Positions 33,793 through 41,842 are shown, numbered from the stretch's first letter. The stretch: 64,000 nucleotides of DNA from Pseudomonadota bacterium (GCA_027487515.1 JAIYDL010000016.1:434001-498000); one strand, 5' to 3'. Notes: generated from the sequence alone by a model not told the origin. Numbers and translations: made by a program.

Positions 33793-34123
33793 AGAGGCGG
33801 TTCTCCGGGTACTCCCAAAGGTAGTGCCCCTCTTCGCCGGGGATCCGAACCTTGCACAGTGACACTGGAATGGCACCCAACCGGCGGACCTTATCAGACC
33901 AGGCCTGGAGGCCCTGGTTGATCTTGTCCTGGATCGCGATGGCCTTGTCGGAGTTCGATTTAAAAAAAGTGAGTTGAGAATTGAGGGCGTTCAGCTCCCG
34001 CTTGGTTTTTCCAGAGATGAGCATGAGGAGTGGAACGAGCTCAAGGGCCTCTTCGTGGGAGAACGTCCTGCTTTTGTTCAAAGGATAAATGTTCCGGATA
34101 TTCTCTAGATCAGGACCCATCAA
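33782..34123 (-). CDS. DUF2203 family protein
   Basis: The 113-residue protein shows the family outline: SRTFSHEEALELVPLLMLI near the start and the C-terminal block LGAIPVSLCKVRIPGEEGHYLWEYPENRLFMH, where DUF2203 proteins have a glycine-rich LCW-type segment ending in a final His. It is predicted cytoplasmic and helical in the N-terminal two thirds. It overlaps the smpB stop by 4 bases (ATGA), so it is cotranslated with smpB. Function is unknown. Confidence 0.7.
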   Translation of the reverse strand: MMGPDLENIRNIYPLNKSRTFSHEEALELVPLLMLISGKTKRELNALNSQLTFFKSNSDKAIAIQDKINQGLQAWSDKVRRLGAIPVSLCKVRIPGEEGHYLWEYPENRLFMH

Positions 34124-34569
34124 TCAAATTGCCCTTGTCGTAGTTTGCGTTCTACGTCTTTCTTAGCAGCAGTGTCGCGCTTATCAAAGAGATTTTTCCC
34201 TTTCGCTAACGCAATTTCACACTTCACGAGGCTATCTTTAAAGTACAGGGCCAGAGGGATGACGGTGTAACCCTTTGTCGCCATTTTCTTCCCAAGCTGA
34301 TGGATTTCCTGTCGGTTTAACAAGAGTTTACGCTTGCGGGTTTCGGGGTGATTGTTGATGTTTCCGAACTCGTAATGCGGAATGGTTGAGTTCTGAAGCC
34401 AGACTTCGCCGGAAGAATCAATGGTCACAAAAGCTTCGTTGATGATTCCCTTTCCAAGCCTTAGGGACTTAACTTCAGTCCCTGTTAATGCGACGCCGCA
34501 TTCGTACTTGTCTTCAAGGAAGTAGTCATATCCGGCGCGCTGATTCTTGCAGATGATCTTGATCCCCAT
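34120..34569 (-). CDS. smpB: SsrA-binding protein SmpB
   Basis: The 149-residue protein has family blocks in order: CGVALTGTEVKSLRLGKG, SFVTI-like EAFVTIDSSGEVWLQN, HPETRKRKLLLNRQEI and the C-terminal ALAKGKNLFDKRDTAAKKD with a basic tail. SmpB binds tmRNA and rescues stalled ribosomes. tmRNA itself (ssrA) is not seen in this window. A hairpin (34590-34610) and TATGTA about 9 bases before the ATG suggest a short leader. Confidence 0.95.
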   Translation of the reverse strand: MGIKIICKNQRAGYDYFLEDKYECGVALTGTEVKSLRLGKGIINEAFVTIDSSGEVWLQNSTIPHYEFGNINNHPETRKRKLLLNRQEIHQLGKKMATKGYTVIPLALYFKDSLVKCEIALAKGKNLFDKRDTAAKKDVERKLRQGQFD

Positions 34570-34589
34570 AAGAGCCTATACATACCATC

Positions 34590-34610
34590 AGTCGCATCGC
34601 TTGGGCGACT
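34590..34610. other. Hairpin between phospholipase D-like gene and smpB
   Basis: AGTCGC and GCGACT form a 6-bp stem with a 9-base loop in the 46-bp gap. On the minus strand no T-run follows, so this is an attenuator or mRNA end only by guess. Confidence 0.25.
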
Positions 34611-34615
34611 AGAAA

Positions 34616-35992
34616 TCACAGCTGGTTACGGATCAACGGCAGCAGAACATCGATGGTCCGAAGCAGCGCTCGCTTTTTGAGCGGGATCTTGGTCGGGTCT
34701 TCTGCAACCACGACGACCTTGTCCTTACCGACGAGAGTCGACGTCGACCGAAAGCCCTCAATGATCTGCGTCAGCTCCCGGGCCAGGCCCGAGTCTCCTG
34801 CGTCGTCAGCGAAGACTCCGATCTCTCGGTTAAGGAACGCTGACCGCGGATCGATGTTGTAGGTACCGATGAGCACCAGTCGACCATCGATCACCGCAGT
34901 CTTGGCGTGGATCGTATCCGGTCCGTTGAATTCATACAGCTCGACGCCGAGCTCGATCAAAGCGCTTTTCACGTCCCGGAAACCCGCTTGGGCGAGGAGA
35001 TTATCCGTAGAGTTGAGGGAATTGGTGATGATCCGGACTCGCACTCCTTTCGCCAGAAGTTCCGCGAAGACTGCCATCAGCGCATCCGTTGGAATGAGGT
35101 ACGGAGAGACGATGTTGACATCCGTTTTGGCACCGGCGATGGCGGCGAGGAGGTCCCGATTCAGCGTCGCCGTTTCCTTTGAGACCAGGGTCGACGGTTC
35201 GTGGGACTGGAAGCGGACGTCGTCGACGACGTAGGACTGGGAGAACCAGTCGGTCCGTGAGTTTGGCTGGACGAAGTCATCGGCCTGAACCGTTTTAATG
35301 TCATGGAGAATGGAGAGGATCCGCTCTTTCTCCGCTGTGACCTCCGCCGCTGCCGAGGCTTTGAGCTCGGCGCAGTTGTCGGTTTGGTCGTTCGCGAGCA
35401 TTGGACAGGGAGCGGTCAGACGACTCGGATGATAGGTACCCAGGCGCACCGGCTTTGCGATGGGAGCGGCCCAGACAGCGAGGAAGTTCTCCCGGGCCTT
35501 CACAGGAATCGTACCGCGAGCGATGACGTCCAGGTCGACGAAATTTCGCGTGCGACTGACACCGAAGTACATGTCGCCCACATTGCGGCCCCCGGTGATG
35601 ATTTTTTCACCATCGGCGATCAGCATTTTTGCATGGTTCCGGTGGGTCGCACGGAAGAGATTGAATGAAAGAGGATTGTAGACTTTGATCTCAAGGTTCT
35701 CGCCGCCGAGCTCGAGCAGGGCCGCGAAGGTTTTCCTCGGGACAGTGTTCGACAGCGCATCGACGATGACCTTCACTTTTACCCCCCGGCGGGCGGCGTC
35801 TACGAGAAGGCCCATGCCTCCGATCGATTGGTCATCGTTCCAGACGGAAAAATATTCGACCAAGAGCTCGCTCTGGGCGTCCTGAATTAAGTCCACCCGC
35901 GCCTGGAGAGCGTCTCGATCCGCGCGCAGGAAGCGCAGCTCGTCGGCGCGTGCCATGGTGCAGATGAGGAGAGCGGTGAGGATGAGCTTCAT
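34616..35992 (-). CDS. Secreted phospholipase D-like protein, two HKD motifs
   Basis: A signal peptide (about 1-16, ending CTMARA) precedes two phospholipase D motifs: HRNHAKMLIADGEKIITGGRN near 137-157 and TIHAKTAVIDGRLVLIGTYN near 358-377. Both keep the His, Lys and Asp. The 458-residue length and two-domain layout fit cardiolipin synthase-like or PLD-type phospholipases of the periplasm, without the N-terminal membrane segments of cardiolipin synthase. It has its own upstream promoter at 36070-36098. It could act on phospholipids of the cell or of prey, the latter being speculation. Confidence 0.88.
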   Translation of the reverse strand: MKLILTALLICTMARADELRFLRADRDALQARVDLIQDAQSELLVEYFSVWNDDQSIGGMGLLVDAARRGVKVKVIVDALSNTVPRKTFAALLELGGENLEIKVYNPLSFNLFRATHRNHAKMLIADGEKIITGGRNVGDMYFGVSRTRNFVDLDVIARGTIPVKARENFLAVWAAPIAKPVRLGTYHPSRLTAPCPMLANDQTDNCAELKASAAAEVTAEKERILSILHDIKTVQADDFVQPNSRTDWFSQSYVVDDVRFQSHEPSTLVSKETATLNRDLLAAIAGAKTDVNIVSPYLIPTDALMAVFAELLAKGVRVRIITNSLNSTDNLLAQAGFRDVKSALIELGVELYEFNGPDTIHAKTAVIDGRLVLIGTYNIDPRSAFLNREIGVFADDAGDSGLARELTQIIEGFRSTSTLVGKDKVVVVAEDPTKIPLKKRALLRTIDVLLPLIRNQL

Positions 35993-36069
35993 GGAGAAAC
36001 CTTGTGTTAGCGTTTTCGATCCTTGAATCTTAGTTCTTAAGCCGATGGTTGAAGGCGAGACGGAAAAAT

Positions 36070-36098
36070 CTTATAGAGGGTGTTAAAAAATTTGACAA
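36070..36098 (-). promoter_or_regulatory. Strong sigma70-like promoter of the phospholipase D-like gene
   Basis: On the minus strand TTGTCA (36093-36098) and TATAAG (36070-36075) are each one base off the consensus and separated by 17 bases. Transcription should begin near 36063, leaving a leader of about 70 bases. Confidence 0.6.
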
Positions 36099-36107
36099 TT
36101 GATTAGG

Positions 36108-36129
36108 GGAACCCAATCCAGTTCCTTTT
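36108..36129 (+). terminator. Weak terminator-like hairpin, + strand
   Basis: GGAAC and GTTCC form a 5-bp stem around an 8-base loop, followed by TTTT. No + strand gene lies directly upstream, so it may be fortuitous. Confidence 0.2.
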
Positions 36130-36228
36130 AACCAGCTCCCCTCCTAACCTAAGTTATTCTGAAGATGTGATCGCTCGCCAAGACTTTGAAGCTCATTTTC
36201 ACCGGTAAGAATCAGATCGGTTTGAATA

Positions 36229-36285
36229 ACTACGCCTTCGCGACCTAAGGTCAGGGGTCGCCATCCTTAATGGCAAAGGCGTAGT
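36229..36285. repeat. Foldable palindromic element, three stems
   Basis: ACTACGCCTT (36229-36238) pairs perfectly with AAGGCGTAGT (36276-36285). Inside, GCGACC (36240-36245) pairs with GGTCGC (36256-36261), and CCAT with ATGG at 36261-36273. This gives a cloverleaf-like or branched fold. It lies 10 bases after the stop of the minus-strand secreted protein and may act as transcript end or as a mobile repeat (REP-like). There is no T-run, and integron attC end motifs are absent. Confidence 0.55.
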
Positions 36286-36295
36286 CTATAAGGTA

Positions 36296-36817
36296 TTACC
36301 TTCCTCGATTAGTAGCAGGAATGTTCTTTGGGTAGTAGCACATCATTGTGCTGATTACAGAGATCTTTATGCGTGCGACGAGATGATTAGCTGTTTCCCG
36401 GATTTTAACTGGGCCCAAATTATAGGCATCGAACTCGAGTTCACTGCTGCTCGCAAGGCTGATCAGACTGTCCACTCCGAACGGTTTCGTGCCCCAAAGT
36501 ACTTCATGTCCCCTATTGTAATTCATGTTGTCGAAGATGTTCGGACGACGGTCATTAAAGCCTATGAGTGCTTCGAAATTCGCTAAATTTTCTACGTCTA
36601 GTTGACGCATGAGGAGAGCACTTCCAATAGGCGAACTTGAATTTCCAGACCTGAAGCATCGGCCTGGATAAAAAGCGTTCATCAAAGAGGTGTTAGTCGG
36701 CTTAGTTCCATTCCGATAAAGATCCCTGAGATCGTTATAGGAGATCTCAGTTGCCTGGGCGATGGTTCCGGAGAAAATGGCGATCGCCATAAAAACAGTT
36801 TTAGCCGAGAGACTCAT
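36296..36817 (-). CDS. Secreted orphan protein, unknown function
   Basis: The 173-residue product has a signal peptide (about 1-22, ending AQA) and AAGGAGT before its ATG. The mature part contains two separated cysteines (GRCFRSG and TMMCYYP) that may form a disulphide. No family is recognised. Its base composition is lower in GC than neighbouring genes, and it stands alone between palindromic elements, which suggests acquisition or rapid divergence. Confidence 0.65.
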   Translation of the reverse strand: MSLSAKTVFMAIAIFSGTIAQATEISYNDLRDLYRNGTKPTNTSLMNAFYPGRCFRSGNSSSPIGSALLMRQLDVENLANFEALIGFNDRRPNIFDNMNYNRGHEVLWGTKPFGVDSLISLASSSELEFDAYNLGPVKIRETANHLVARIKISVISTMMCYYPKNIPATNRGR

Positions 36818-36926
36818 TTAGAAACTCCTTGATATTGCCCTAAACTTAGAGCGTTCTTTGAAATTGAGTAGATTATTTACTGGATTAGGATGGACTTAAA
36901 GGGGCACAGAAAGAATGGCCTCGGAG

Positions 36927-36943
36927 TGTCGAAACATTCGACA
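36927..36943. promoter_or_regulatory. 17-bp palindrome TGTCGAA-ACA-TTCGACA
   Basis: Perfect 7-bp arms around three bases, 110 bases upstream of the secreted orphan. It resembles an operator for a dimeric regulator. The gap 36818-37107 has no gene. Confidence 0.35.
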
Positions 36944-36999
36944 GCACAGAGATAACGGCTAAGAGAAGTGTTTTATTCACAGAGGGGAAACGATCTTAG

Positions 37000-37016
37000 G
37001 GCCATTCGCAATGGCC
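37000..37016. terminator. Hairpin downstream of rsmA
   Basis: GGCCATT and AATGGCC form a perfect 7-bp stem with a 3-base loop, about 92 bases beyond the rsmA stop on the minus strand. No strong T-run follows, so termination is only possible. Confidence 0.3.
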
Positions 37017-37107
37017 TCTCTCTGCGAGATCAGACACGTCGAGCTTTCCCCGATGCGGACTCTCATCTTTAACTCAACCCTTCACTGTCTTGGCCTCAGA
37101 AAATCCT

Positions 37108-37905
37108 CTACTCGGAATCATCCAGAGAGGCCTCGAAGAGCGCAAGAACTTGTTCGAGGGTGAGTGCCTCCGCTCTCACCTGAGGATTGACCCCCGCACT
37201 CGCCAGAATCCGTTGGGCCTTCTCTGCACCAACTTGAGATTTGAGAAGACCGCCGAGCTGCTTTCTCCGTTGCCCGAAGACGGGTCTTAGGAACGCTTCG
37301 AACTCGTCGATGGACTCGAGGGGGACCAGAGGAGTCGCCCTTCGCTTGAGGCCAAGAACCTGCGAATCCACTTTGGGGGGCGGGACGAAGGCCCCAGGTG
37401 GCGCGTAGACAACGTGCTTGAGCTCAAACTGCGAGAGGCACATCACGTGGAGCGATCCCATTGCGTTGCGTGGATCATTCGGAAGAATCTTCTGCGCTAC
37501 CTCTTTCTGGTACATCAGCGTCATGTGGGTGATCTCGGGAATCCGGAGAAATGAAAGAGTCAGCGGGACACTGACATTATAGGGAAGATTGGACACGAGC
37601 CAAATGGACCGAAGGCCCTGCTGCGCCAGGAAGTCACTCCAGTTAAACTCGAGGGCATCTTGCCGGTAGATCTTCTCTCTTCCGACCACGGGAGCAAGGA
37701 TTTCAACGAAGCGCTCATCCATCTCGATCACGAAGAGTGGTTTGCCGTAGGCCGCGAGGTGCGGGGTTAGAACCGCGGGGCCTGGACCAATTTCCACAAT
37801 CCCGTCAATGTCAGCGGGGACCGGGGAGGTGATTTTTCCGATCACACTCGGACTATTGAGGAAGTGTTGACCAAAACTCTTGTTGGCCTCCGGGAAGCGG
37901 CCCAC
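37108..37905 (-). CDS. rsmA: 16S rRNA (adenine-N6,N6)-dimethyltransferase
   Basis: The 265-residue protein (also called KsgA) has the SAM motif VEIGPGPAVLT, the acidic VIEMDERF and the catalytic NLPYNVS. The start FGQHFLNSP is typical. It dimethylates two adenines near the 3' end of 16S rRNA. Its start overlaps the tsaD stop by one base, so both are made from the pal operon transcript. Confidence 0.95.
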   Translation of the reverse strand: MGRFPEANKSFGQHFLNSPSVIGKITSPVPADIDGIVEIGPGPAVLTPHLAAYGKPLFVIEMDERFVEILAPVVGREKIYRQDALEFNWSDFLAQQGLRSIWLVSNLPYNVSVPLTLSFLRIPEITHMTLMYQKEVAQKILPNDPRNAMGSLHVMCLSQFELKHVVYAPPGAFVPPPKVDSQVLGLKRRATPLVPLESIDEFEAFLRPVFGQRRKQLGGLLKSQVGAEKAQRILASAGVNPQVRAEALTLEQVLALFEASLDDSE

Positions 37906-38966
37906 TACTTCTTCTCCAGAAAGCGTGAGCGGGCGTCAAGGCCAAGACACTCGGGGTACTCCAGGCGAAGCTCCGGAACCCGCGCTGCCCAGTTGGCAAT
38001 CATGCCGGCGTTATCGGTGCAAAACAGTGGACTCACGACGTGGACGCGCTTGAAGTTCTCTCGCATGATCTCTCGGAGTCTCGAGTTGCAAGCAACTCCA
38101 CCCCCGATGACGATGGGAGTCTCGAAGGTTTTCACGTTTTGCTTGAGGATCTTTTCGATGATCTCATTCGCCTTGATCCGAAGGGTCTGAACGATCGCCT
38201 CTTGATAGCTCGCACAAAGGTGCGGGAGCTCAGTTTTGATTTCTTCAGGGGTCATCTTTTGGAGCCGAACTCGAAGTGAAGTTTTGAGTCCGGAATAGCT
38301 CATCTTGCCTGGTCGATCTCGAAGGTAAGAGATTGGAAAGTCATACTTGGATCGATCACCTGCCTGGGCCAGCTCGTCGATGATTCTGCCGGCCGGGTAG
38401 CCCACCCCCATGAGCTTCCCGCCTTTGTCGAAGGCCTCGCCGGCCGCGTCGTCTAGGGTGGTGCCCAAGACTTCCATTTGGTTGGGTCCTAGGACCCATA
38501 GGAACGCCGTATGGCCTCCACTGACCAAGAGACCCAGGTAAGGATAGGGCACGGCCTCTGTCAGGTGAATGGCCTCGAGGTGCGCATAGAGGTGATTGAC
38601 CGGAGTCATCGGCAGCTCTCGGACTAGGGCAAACGTTTTTGCCAGATTAATTCCCGTGAGAAGGGAACCAACTAGACCAGGGTGTGTGGTCACCGCCACC
38701 TCTGTCACGTCCCCTGGAGTGATCTCCGCCTCCCGGAAGGTGACTTCTAAGAGAGGGCCCAGGGCCTTCACATGGGAACGGGCAGCGAGCTCCGGAACGA
38801 CTCCTCCCCACTTTGCGAGGAGGAAATCCTGGTTATAGCTATTGAGGGCCAGGATCCTGGGTGCTGCCGTAGCGTCGAGAAGGCACAGGGACGTATCGTC
38901 GCAGCTCGTTTCAATGCCGAGAATGATCCGTCGTTTCCCTTGCTCAGAGTTGTTTTCTGGCCTCAT
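37905..38966 (-). CDS. tsaD: tRNA N6-threonylcarbamoyladenosine transferase
   Basis: I place the start at ATG 38966, with GAGG about 7 bases before it; a start at 38996 would extend further into cpoB. The protein (353 aa) has GIETSCDDTSLCLLD, the metal-binding His pair in VNHLYAHLEAIHL and LLVSGGHTAFLWV. It catalyses the last step of t6A37 formation in tRNA, together with TsaB and TsaE, which are not in this window. It overlaps cpoB by 23 bases. Confidence 0.94.
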   Translation of the reverse strand: MRPENNSEQGKRRIILGIETSCDDTSLCLLDATAAPRILALNSYNQDFLLAKWGGVVPELAARSHVKALGPLLEVTFREAEITPGDVTEVAVTTHPGLVGSLLTGINLAKTFALVRELPMTPVNHLYAHLEAIHLTEAVPYPYLGLLVSGGHTAFLWVLGPNQMEVLGTTLDDAAGEAFDKGGKLMGVGYPAGRIIDELAQAGDRSKYDFPISYLRDRPGKMSYSGLKTSLRVRLQKMTPEEIKTELPHLCASYQEAIVQTLRIKANEIIEKILKQNVKTFETPIVIGGGVACNSRLREIMRENFKRVHVVSPLFCTDNAGMIANWAARVPELRLEYPECLGLDARSRFLEKK

Positions 38967-39732
38967 TTGCCTCGTTGGTGCCTTTGTAGTCTTCAACGAC
39001 TTTCTTAAAGGCCTGTGTCGCCTCGCTCTTCTTTCCCATTTTCTCTAAAGACTTACCGATGAAGAGTAGGCTCGAGGGGGCCAGTGAGGCGCGGGGAAAC
39101 TTGGTGAAAATTTTACTGAAGTAGACCATCGCCTTATCCGGATTTCCTGAATAAAACTCGACCTTCCCTAGACCGTGGAGGACCTTGTTGCGGTCACCAG
39201 GGGTGAGATCTTGGTGGTCAATGAGGCCTTCTAAGATTGACCTCGCATCAGCGTATTCGTTCTTCTTGATCAGCGCGAGTCCCTCTTCGAGGTCACCTTT
39301 GGCGCTTTTTTTTTTCTCCGCTCGAGACGCCGACTTCGTCGTCTCCTTGACTGCTGAGAGGCTCTCGGTGACCTTTTCAATGAAGGCCCGCTGCTCTTTG
39401 AGCTCTGCCTGGATCTGAGTCAGCTGAGCACTATCAGCCTCTTGCTTGGTCTTCACAAGGTTAAGAGTTTCCCCCATGCTGGCCAGGTTCTCCGGGTTCA
39501 CTTGTTTCTGCCGGTGCTCGAGTTCCTCAAGCCTTCCGTTCATGCGATCTAACTGGGATTGCATGTCTTTCATCTGGGCGACGAGATCGGCCATAAGCCC
39601 CTGCGTGTCTCCCATCTGCTGAGTCATGCTTTCGAAGCGCTTCTCCCGCTGGATCTGCTCTGCGGACTTGATACAGGCGGTTGAGACGAGGAGGAGGAAA
39701 AGAAAGGGGAGCAGTTTAGTCATAGGATTCAT
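38944..39732 (-). CDS. cpoB: Tol-Pal system coordinator CpoB/YbgF, lipoprotein-type
   Basis: The 262-residue protein has a lipobox (LLVSTAC, Cys20), an N-terminal coiled coil (about 25-125, DMQSQLDRMNGRLEELEHRQ) and C-terminal tetratricopeptide repeats (about 150-260). This matches CpoB, except that E. coli CpoB is periplasmic and not lipidated. It links outer-membrane constriction with wall synthesis. It lies downstream of pal, as usual, but tolQRAB are not in the window. Confidence 0.9.
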   Translation of the reverse strand: MNPMTKLLPFLFLLLVSTACIKSAEQIQREKRFESMTQQMGDTQGLMADLVAQMKDMQSQLDRMNGRLEELEHRQKQVNPENLASMGETLNLVKTKQEADSAQLTQIQAELKEQRAFIEKVTESLSAVKETTKSASRAEKKKSAKGDLEEGLALIKKNEYADARSILEGLIDHQDLTPGDRNKVLHGLGKVEFYSGNPDKAMVYFSKIFTKFPRASLAPSSLLFIGKSLEKMGKKSEATQAFKKVVEDYKGTNEANEARKQL

Positions 39733-39772
39733 ACCTCAATGTGATGATGCATGGATTCTACAAAACTTTTAT

Positions 39773-40075
39773 CTATTCGGCATTACCTTCAAGGGCCTTT
39801 TTTCTCTTGGACTGATACTCGGCCTGTTCGGAAAGTTTCTTCGATGCCATCGCGTACTCTTTGGCCTTGTTGAAGTACTTCCGTCGGTAAGAGGACTTGG
39901 CCTTGAGGTAGAAGTCTTCGGCCTTACGGTAGGTGTTCGGAGCGTGGACGTCGGCGCCTTCTTCTTTGGCCGCCATGAAAGCTGCCTGGGCGAGGCTCAT
40001 TTCGACTTTAGGGCGTGTGGTGGTTAAACCACACGCTCCGAAAAAGCATAAGAAAAAAAGGAGAAAGAATCTCAT
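39773..40075 (-). CDS. Small lipoprotein, DUF4398-like
   Basis: The 100-residue protein has a lipobox (FFGAC, about residue 15). The mature part is helical with the DUF4398-type pattern AQAAFMAAKEEGADVHAPNTYRKAEDFY. Such proteins often sit next to pal or OmpA genes. Position between pal and cpoB suggests a role at the envelope with the Tol-Pal system. No other function is known. Confidence 0.75.
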   Translation of the reverse strand: MRFFLLFFLCFFGACGLTTTRPKVEMSLAQAAFMAAKEEGADVHAPNTYRKAEDFYLKAKSSYRRKYFNKAKEYAMASKKLSEQAEYQSKRKKALEGNAE

Positions 40076-40081
40076 CTAACC

Positions 40082-40585
40082 TTATTTCGCAGTGATGACG
40101 AAGTTCGCACGGCGATTCTGTGACCAAGAAGACTCGTCAGAGCCTTGAGCTTTTGGACGCTCAGAACCGTAGGAGATCGTCGAGATGCGCTTCGATTCTA
40201 CGCCGAGAGCAACGAGGTAATCACGGACGGCTTTGGCCCGGCGCTCGCCGAGAGCGAGGTTGTACTGACGACCGCCGCGCTCATCGCAATGGCCTTCGAC
40301 TTGAACGTCAACGTTAGCGTTCGCCTTGAGGAACTCAGCGTTCGTGCGGAGGGATTCTTTTGTGTCAGATTCGAGGCTAGATGAGTCAAAGCCGAAGTAA
40401 ACAGTCTGGAGACCGCCGGCCTTGCCGCCGTCAGAGTCGCCATTGAGTTCAAGAGTAAGACCAGCATTGGTAGCGCCGTCAGCACCTTTCGCTGCGTCGT
40501 CCTGGCCATTCTTTGGTTTATTTGAAGCACAGCCTACTGCGAGAAGAGCAACCATAAGAGTTGTGAAAAAACCGCGTGTGAACAT
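40082..40585 (-). CDS. pal: Peptidoglycan-associated lipoprotein Pal
   Basis: The 167-residue product has lipobox AVGC (Cys19), a linker rich in Gly, Asp and Ala, and an OmpA-like domain (about 60-167) with VYFGFDSSSL, VEGHCDERGGRQYNLALGERRAKAV and SYGSERP. It anchors the outer membrane to peptidoglycan. It is first in the operon pal / DUF4398-like / cpoB / tsaD / rsmA. Its ATG follows AAAGGAG and a promoter at 40640-40668. Confidence 0.95.
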   Translation of the reverse strand: MFTRGFFTTLMVALLAVGCASNKPKNGQDDAAKGADGATNAGLTLELNGDSDGGKAGGLQTVYFGFDSSSLESDTKESLRTNAEFLKANANVDVQVEGHCDERGGRQYNLALGERRAKAVRDYLVALGVESKRISTISYGSERPKAQGSDESSWSQNRRANFVITAK

Positions 40586-40639
40586 TTAACTTCTCCTTTG
40601 AAGTATTGAAAAATCGATTCTTTGAAATTTATCGTCCGC

Positions 40640-40668
40640 ATTATGCTCGGAAAGGTATGTTTTTTAAA
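40640..40668 (-). promoter_or_regulatory. Candidate pal operon promoter
   Basis: On the minus strand TTTAAA (40663-40668) and CATAAT (40640-40645) are separated by 17 bases. The transcript would start about 50 bases before the pal ATG. Confidence 0.45.
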
Positions 40669-40687
40669 GTGAAAACTGATAACAAAA

Positions 40688-40791
40688 CTCGGTTGTGTCC
40701 GAGGGGGCTCCGTCACTCTTATGACGCCTCAGGGATCTTCTTGTCATGCCTTTGACGCTGCGTGAGCGTGCGCCTCGCATCAAGTGATTGG
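40688..40791. ncRNA. Candidate small RNA region with three hairpins
   Basis: CTCGG/CCGAG (40688-40703), CGTCA/TGACG (40711-40726) and a stem from TTGA to TCAA, with inner GC pairs, near 40750-40784 follow one another. On the + strand they are followed 100 bases later by a strong terminator. No clear promoter precedes them. Could be an sRNA, or structured spacer. Confidence 0.25.
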
Positions 40792-40892
40792 ATTTTAGCT
40801 TTATGTTTGTTGGCATCTCCTTTGCTTATAGTTTCATGTGTGTGTGCTGGAGTTATGAAAAGGATTTTCTTAACTTCCGCGGATCTCTCTCG

Positions 40893-40926
40893 AAAAAAGC
40901 CCATCTTCTTTAAGATGGGCTTTTTT
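40893..40926. terminator. Strong bidirectional terminator
   Basis: AAAAAAGCCCATCTT and AAGATGGGCTTTTTT form a 15-bp-like palindromic stem including the A/T tracts, around CTTT. It overlaps the stop of the ureohydrolase gene (minus) and could also end any + strand transcript from the upstream region. Confidence 0.92.
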
Positions 40927-41842
40927 ATTTGAGGGTCTTGAAGACAAAACTTCCGAGGCATCTCATGCTCAGGGCCGCGAGTGTATCGTAGACCGGGTTC
41001 AATTCGTAAATTCCCATCATGGGTGCGTGCACGAGCGGGAGTCGTAAGTACCTCTGCCAGAGCTCATCTAAATCCGGAGATCCTAGGCCCCCTGGATTGA
41101 CTGCGCTGACCCCGGGAACCTCCCACCCGTTGAGCGCATCAGCATCCAGACTAAAAAAGACCGCGGTCTTCGAGTCTAGGGTTGCGCTGATGGCAGTAAA
41201 AAGATCGTCTAGCTTTTTCGCTGAAAGATCCTGGGCCCAAAGACCCCGATTCTCTCCGGTACTATGTGGCAGGGGACTGAGAGTAGAAAAAGAATTTGAA
41301 AAGGGTTGAAGGCCCACCTGAAAAAGACTGAACTTTCCTTTGAAGCGAGTCGCGAATTGCCGAAACGGGGTACCGGAGTTCGCATCTGCATCGGTTCGGG
41401 TGTCAGCGTGTGCATCGACGTTGATGACGGTGATGTGCTCGAACCGCCGGGCCAGGGCACACAACAGGGGATAGACGTGGTCATGACCCCCTCCGAGGTG
41501 ACACAAGCGGGGGTAGCTCTCTAGCTCGAGGCAGGCCGCGATGCGTTCTGCTTGGCGATTCTGAGCATCGAGAAAGTCTCGCCGCTCTTCCTCTGGGTTT
41601 GCGACCTCCACTTCGACCATCCGGTAGTGTTCTAGATCGGGGGTCAGGGTGAAGCGCTTGAAGGTTGAGAGAAAAGATTGGGGAGCGAACCGGGAGCCGT
41701 TGCGGCCTCCGTTTCGGATGACCCCCGTGTCCGTCGAGCTCTTCAAAAAGAGCACCCCGGAACCGCCGCCATTCTTCGCGAATAGAGAGCCGATGGATTC
41801 TTCGAATCGTTTTTGTGATTGAGTCGCTGCGGCCTTCGTCAT
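40925..41842 (-). CDS. Ureohydrolase-family protein (formimidoylglutamase/agmatinase-like)
   Basis: The 305-residue protein has the binuclear manganese motifs: GGGHDHVYP at about 117-125, NVDAHADTR at about 140-148 and SLDADALNG near 234-242. The family includes arginase, agmatinase and formimidoylglutamase (HutG). The SGTPFRQ segment after the second motif is most like HutG, but no other histidine-degradation gene is near, so the substrate remains open. It lies divergent from the GYF_2 gene with only 32 bases between starts. Confidence 0.8.
   Translation of the reverse strand: MTKAAATQSQKRFEESIGSLFAKNGGGSGVLFLKSSTDTGVIRNGGRNGSRFAPQSFLSTFKRFTLTPDLEHYRMVEVEVANPEEERRDFLDAQNRQAERIAACLELESYPRLCHLGGGHDHVYPLLCALARRFEHITVINVDAHADTRTDADANSGTPFRQFATRFKGKFSLFQVGLQPFSNSFSTLSPLPHSTGENRGLWAQDLSAKKLDDLFTAISATLDSKTAVFFSLDADALNGWEVPGVSAVNPGGLGSPDLDELWQRYLRLPLVHAPMMGIYELNPVYDTLAALSMRCLGSFVFKTLK

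Larger units (their letters stand above)
35993..36295. other. 303-bp intergenic region, AT-rich
   Basis: No gene is seen. It contains the promoter of the phospholipase D-like gene (36070-36098), a small hairpin with T-tract on the + strand (36108-36129) and a 57-bp palindromic element (36229-36285). The composition is visibly more AT-rich than the flanking coding regions. Confidence 0.6.
40586..40924. other. 339-bp intergenic region between pal and the ureohydrolase gene
   Basis: It holds the pal promoter, three hairpins (40688-40791) and the strong terminator (40893-40926). A frame of 25 codons with GGAG (40855-40932) runs through the terminator and is not credible. No protein gene is called. 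Confidence 0.6.

Noticed and set aside
36229..36285. Integron attC site
   Set aside because: The arms are palindromic, but the required RYYYAAC and GTTRRRY ends are missing and no integrase is present.
34570..36295. tmRNA gene near smpB
   Set aside because: I looked for the tRNA-like ends with GGTTCGA and CCACCA and found none in the gaps near smpB.
40855..40932. 25-codon + strand frame with GGAG before its ATG
   Set aside because: It reads through the terminator stem and into the ureohydrolase stop; its sequence is explained by the hairpin.
40719..40961. 80-codon frame on the - strand
   Set aside because: It starts inside the ureohydrolase gene and reads through the strong terminator.
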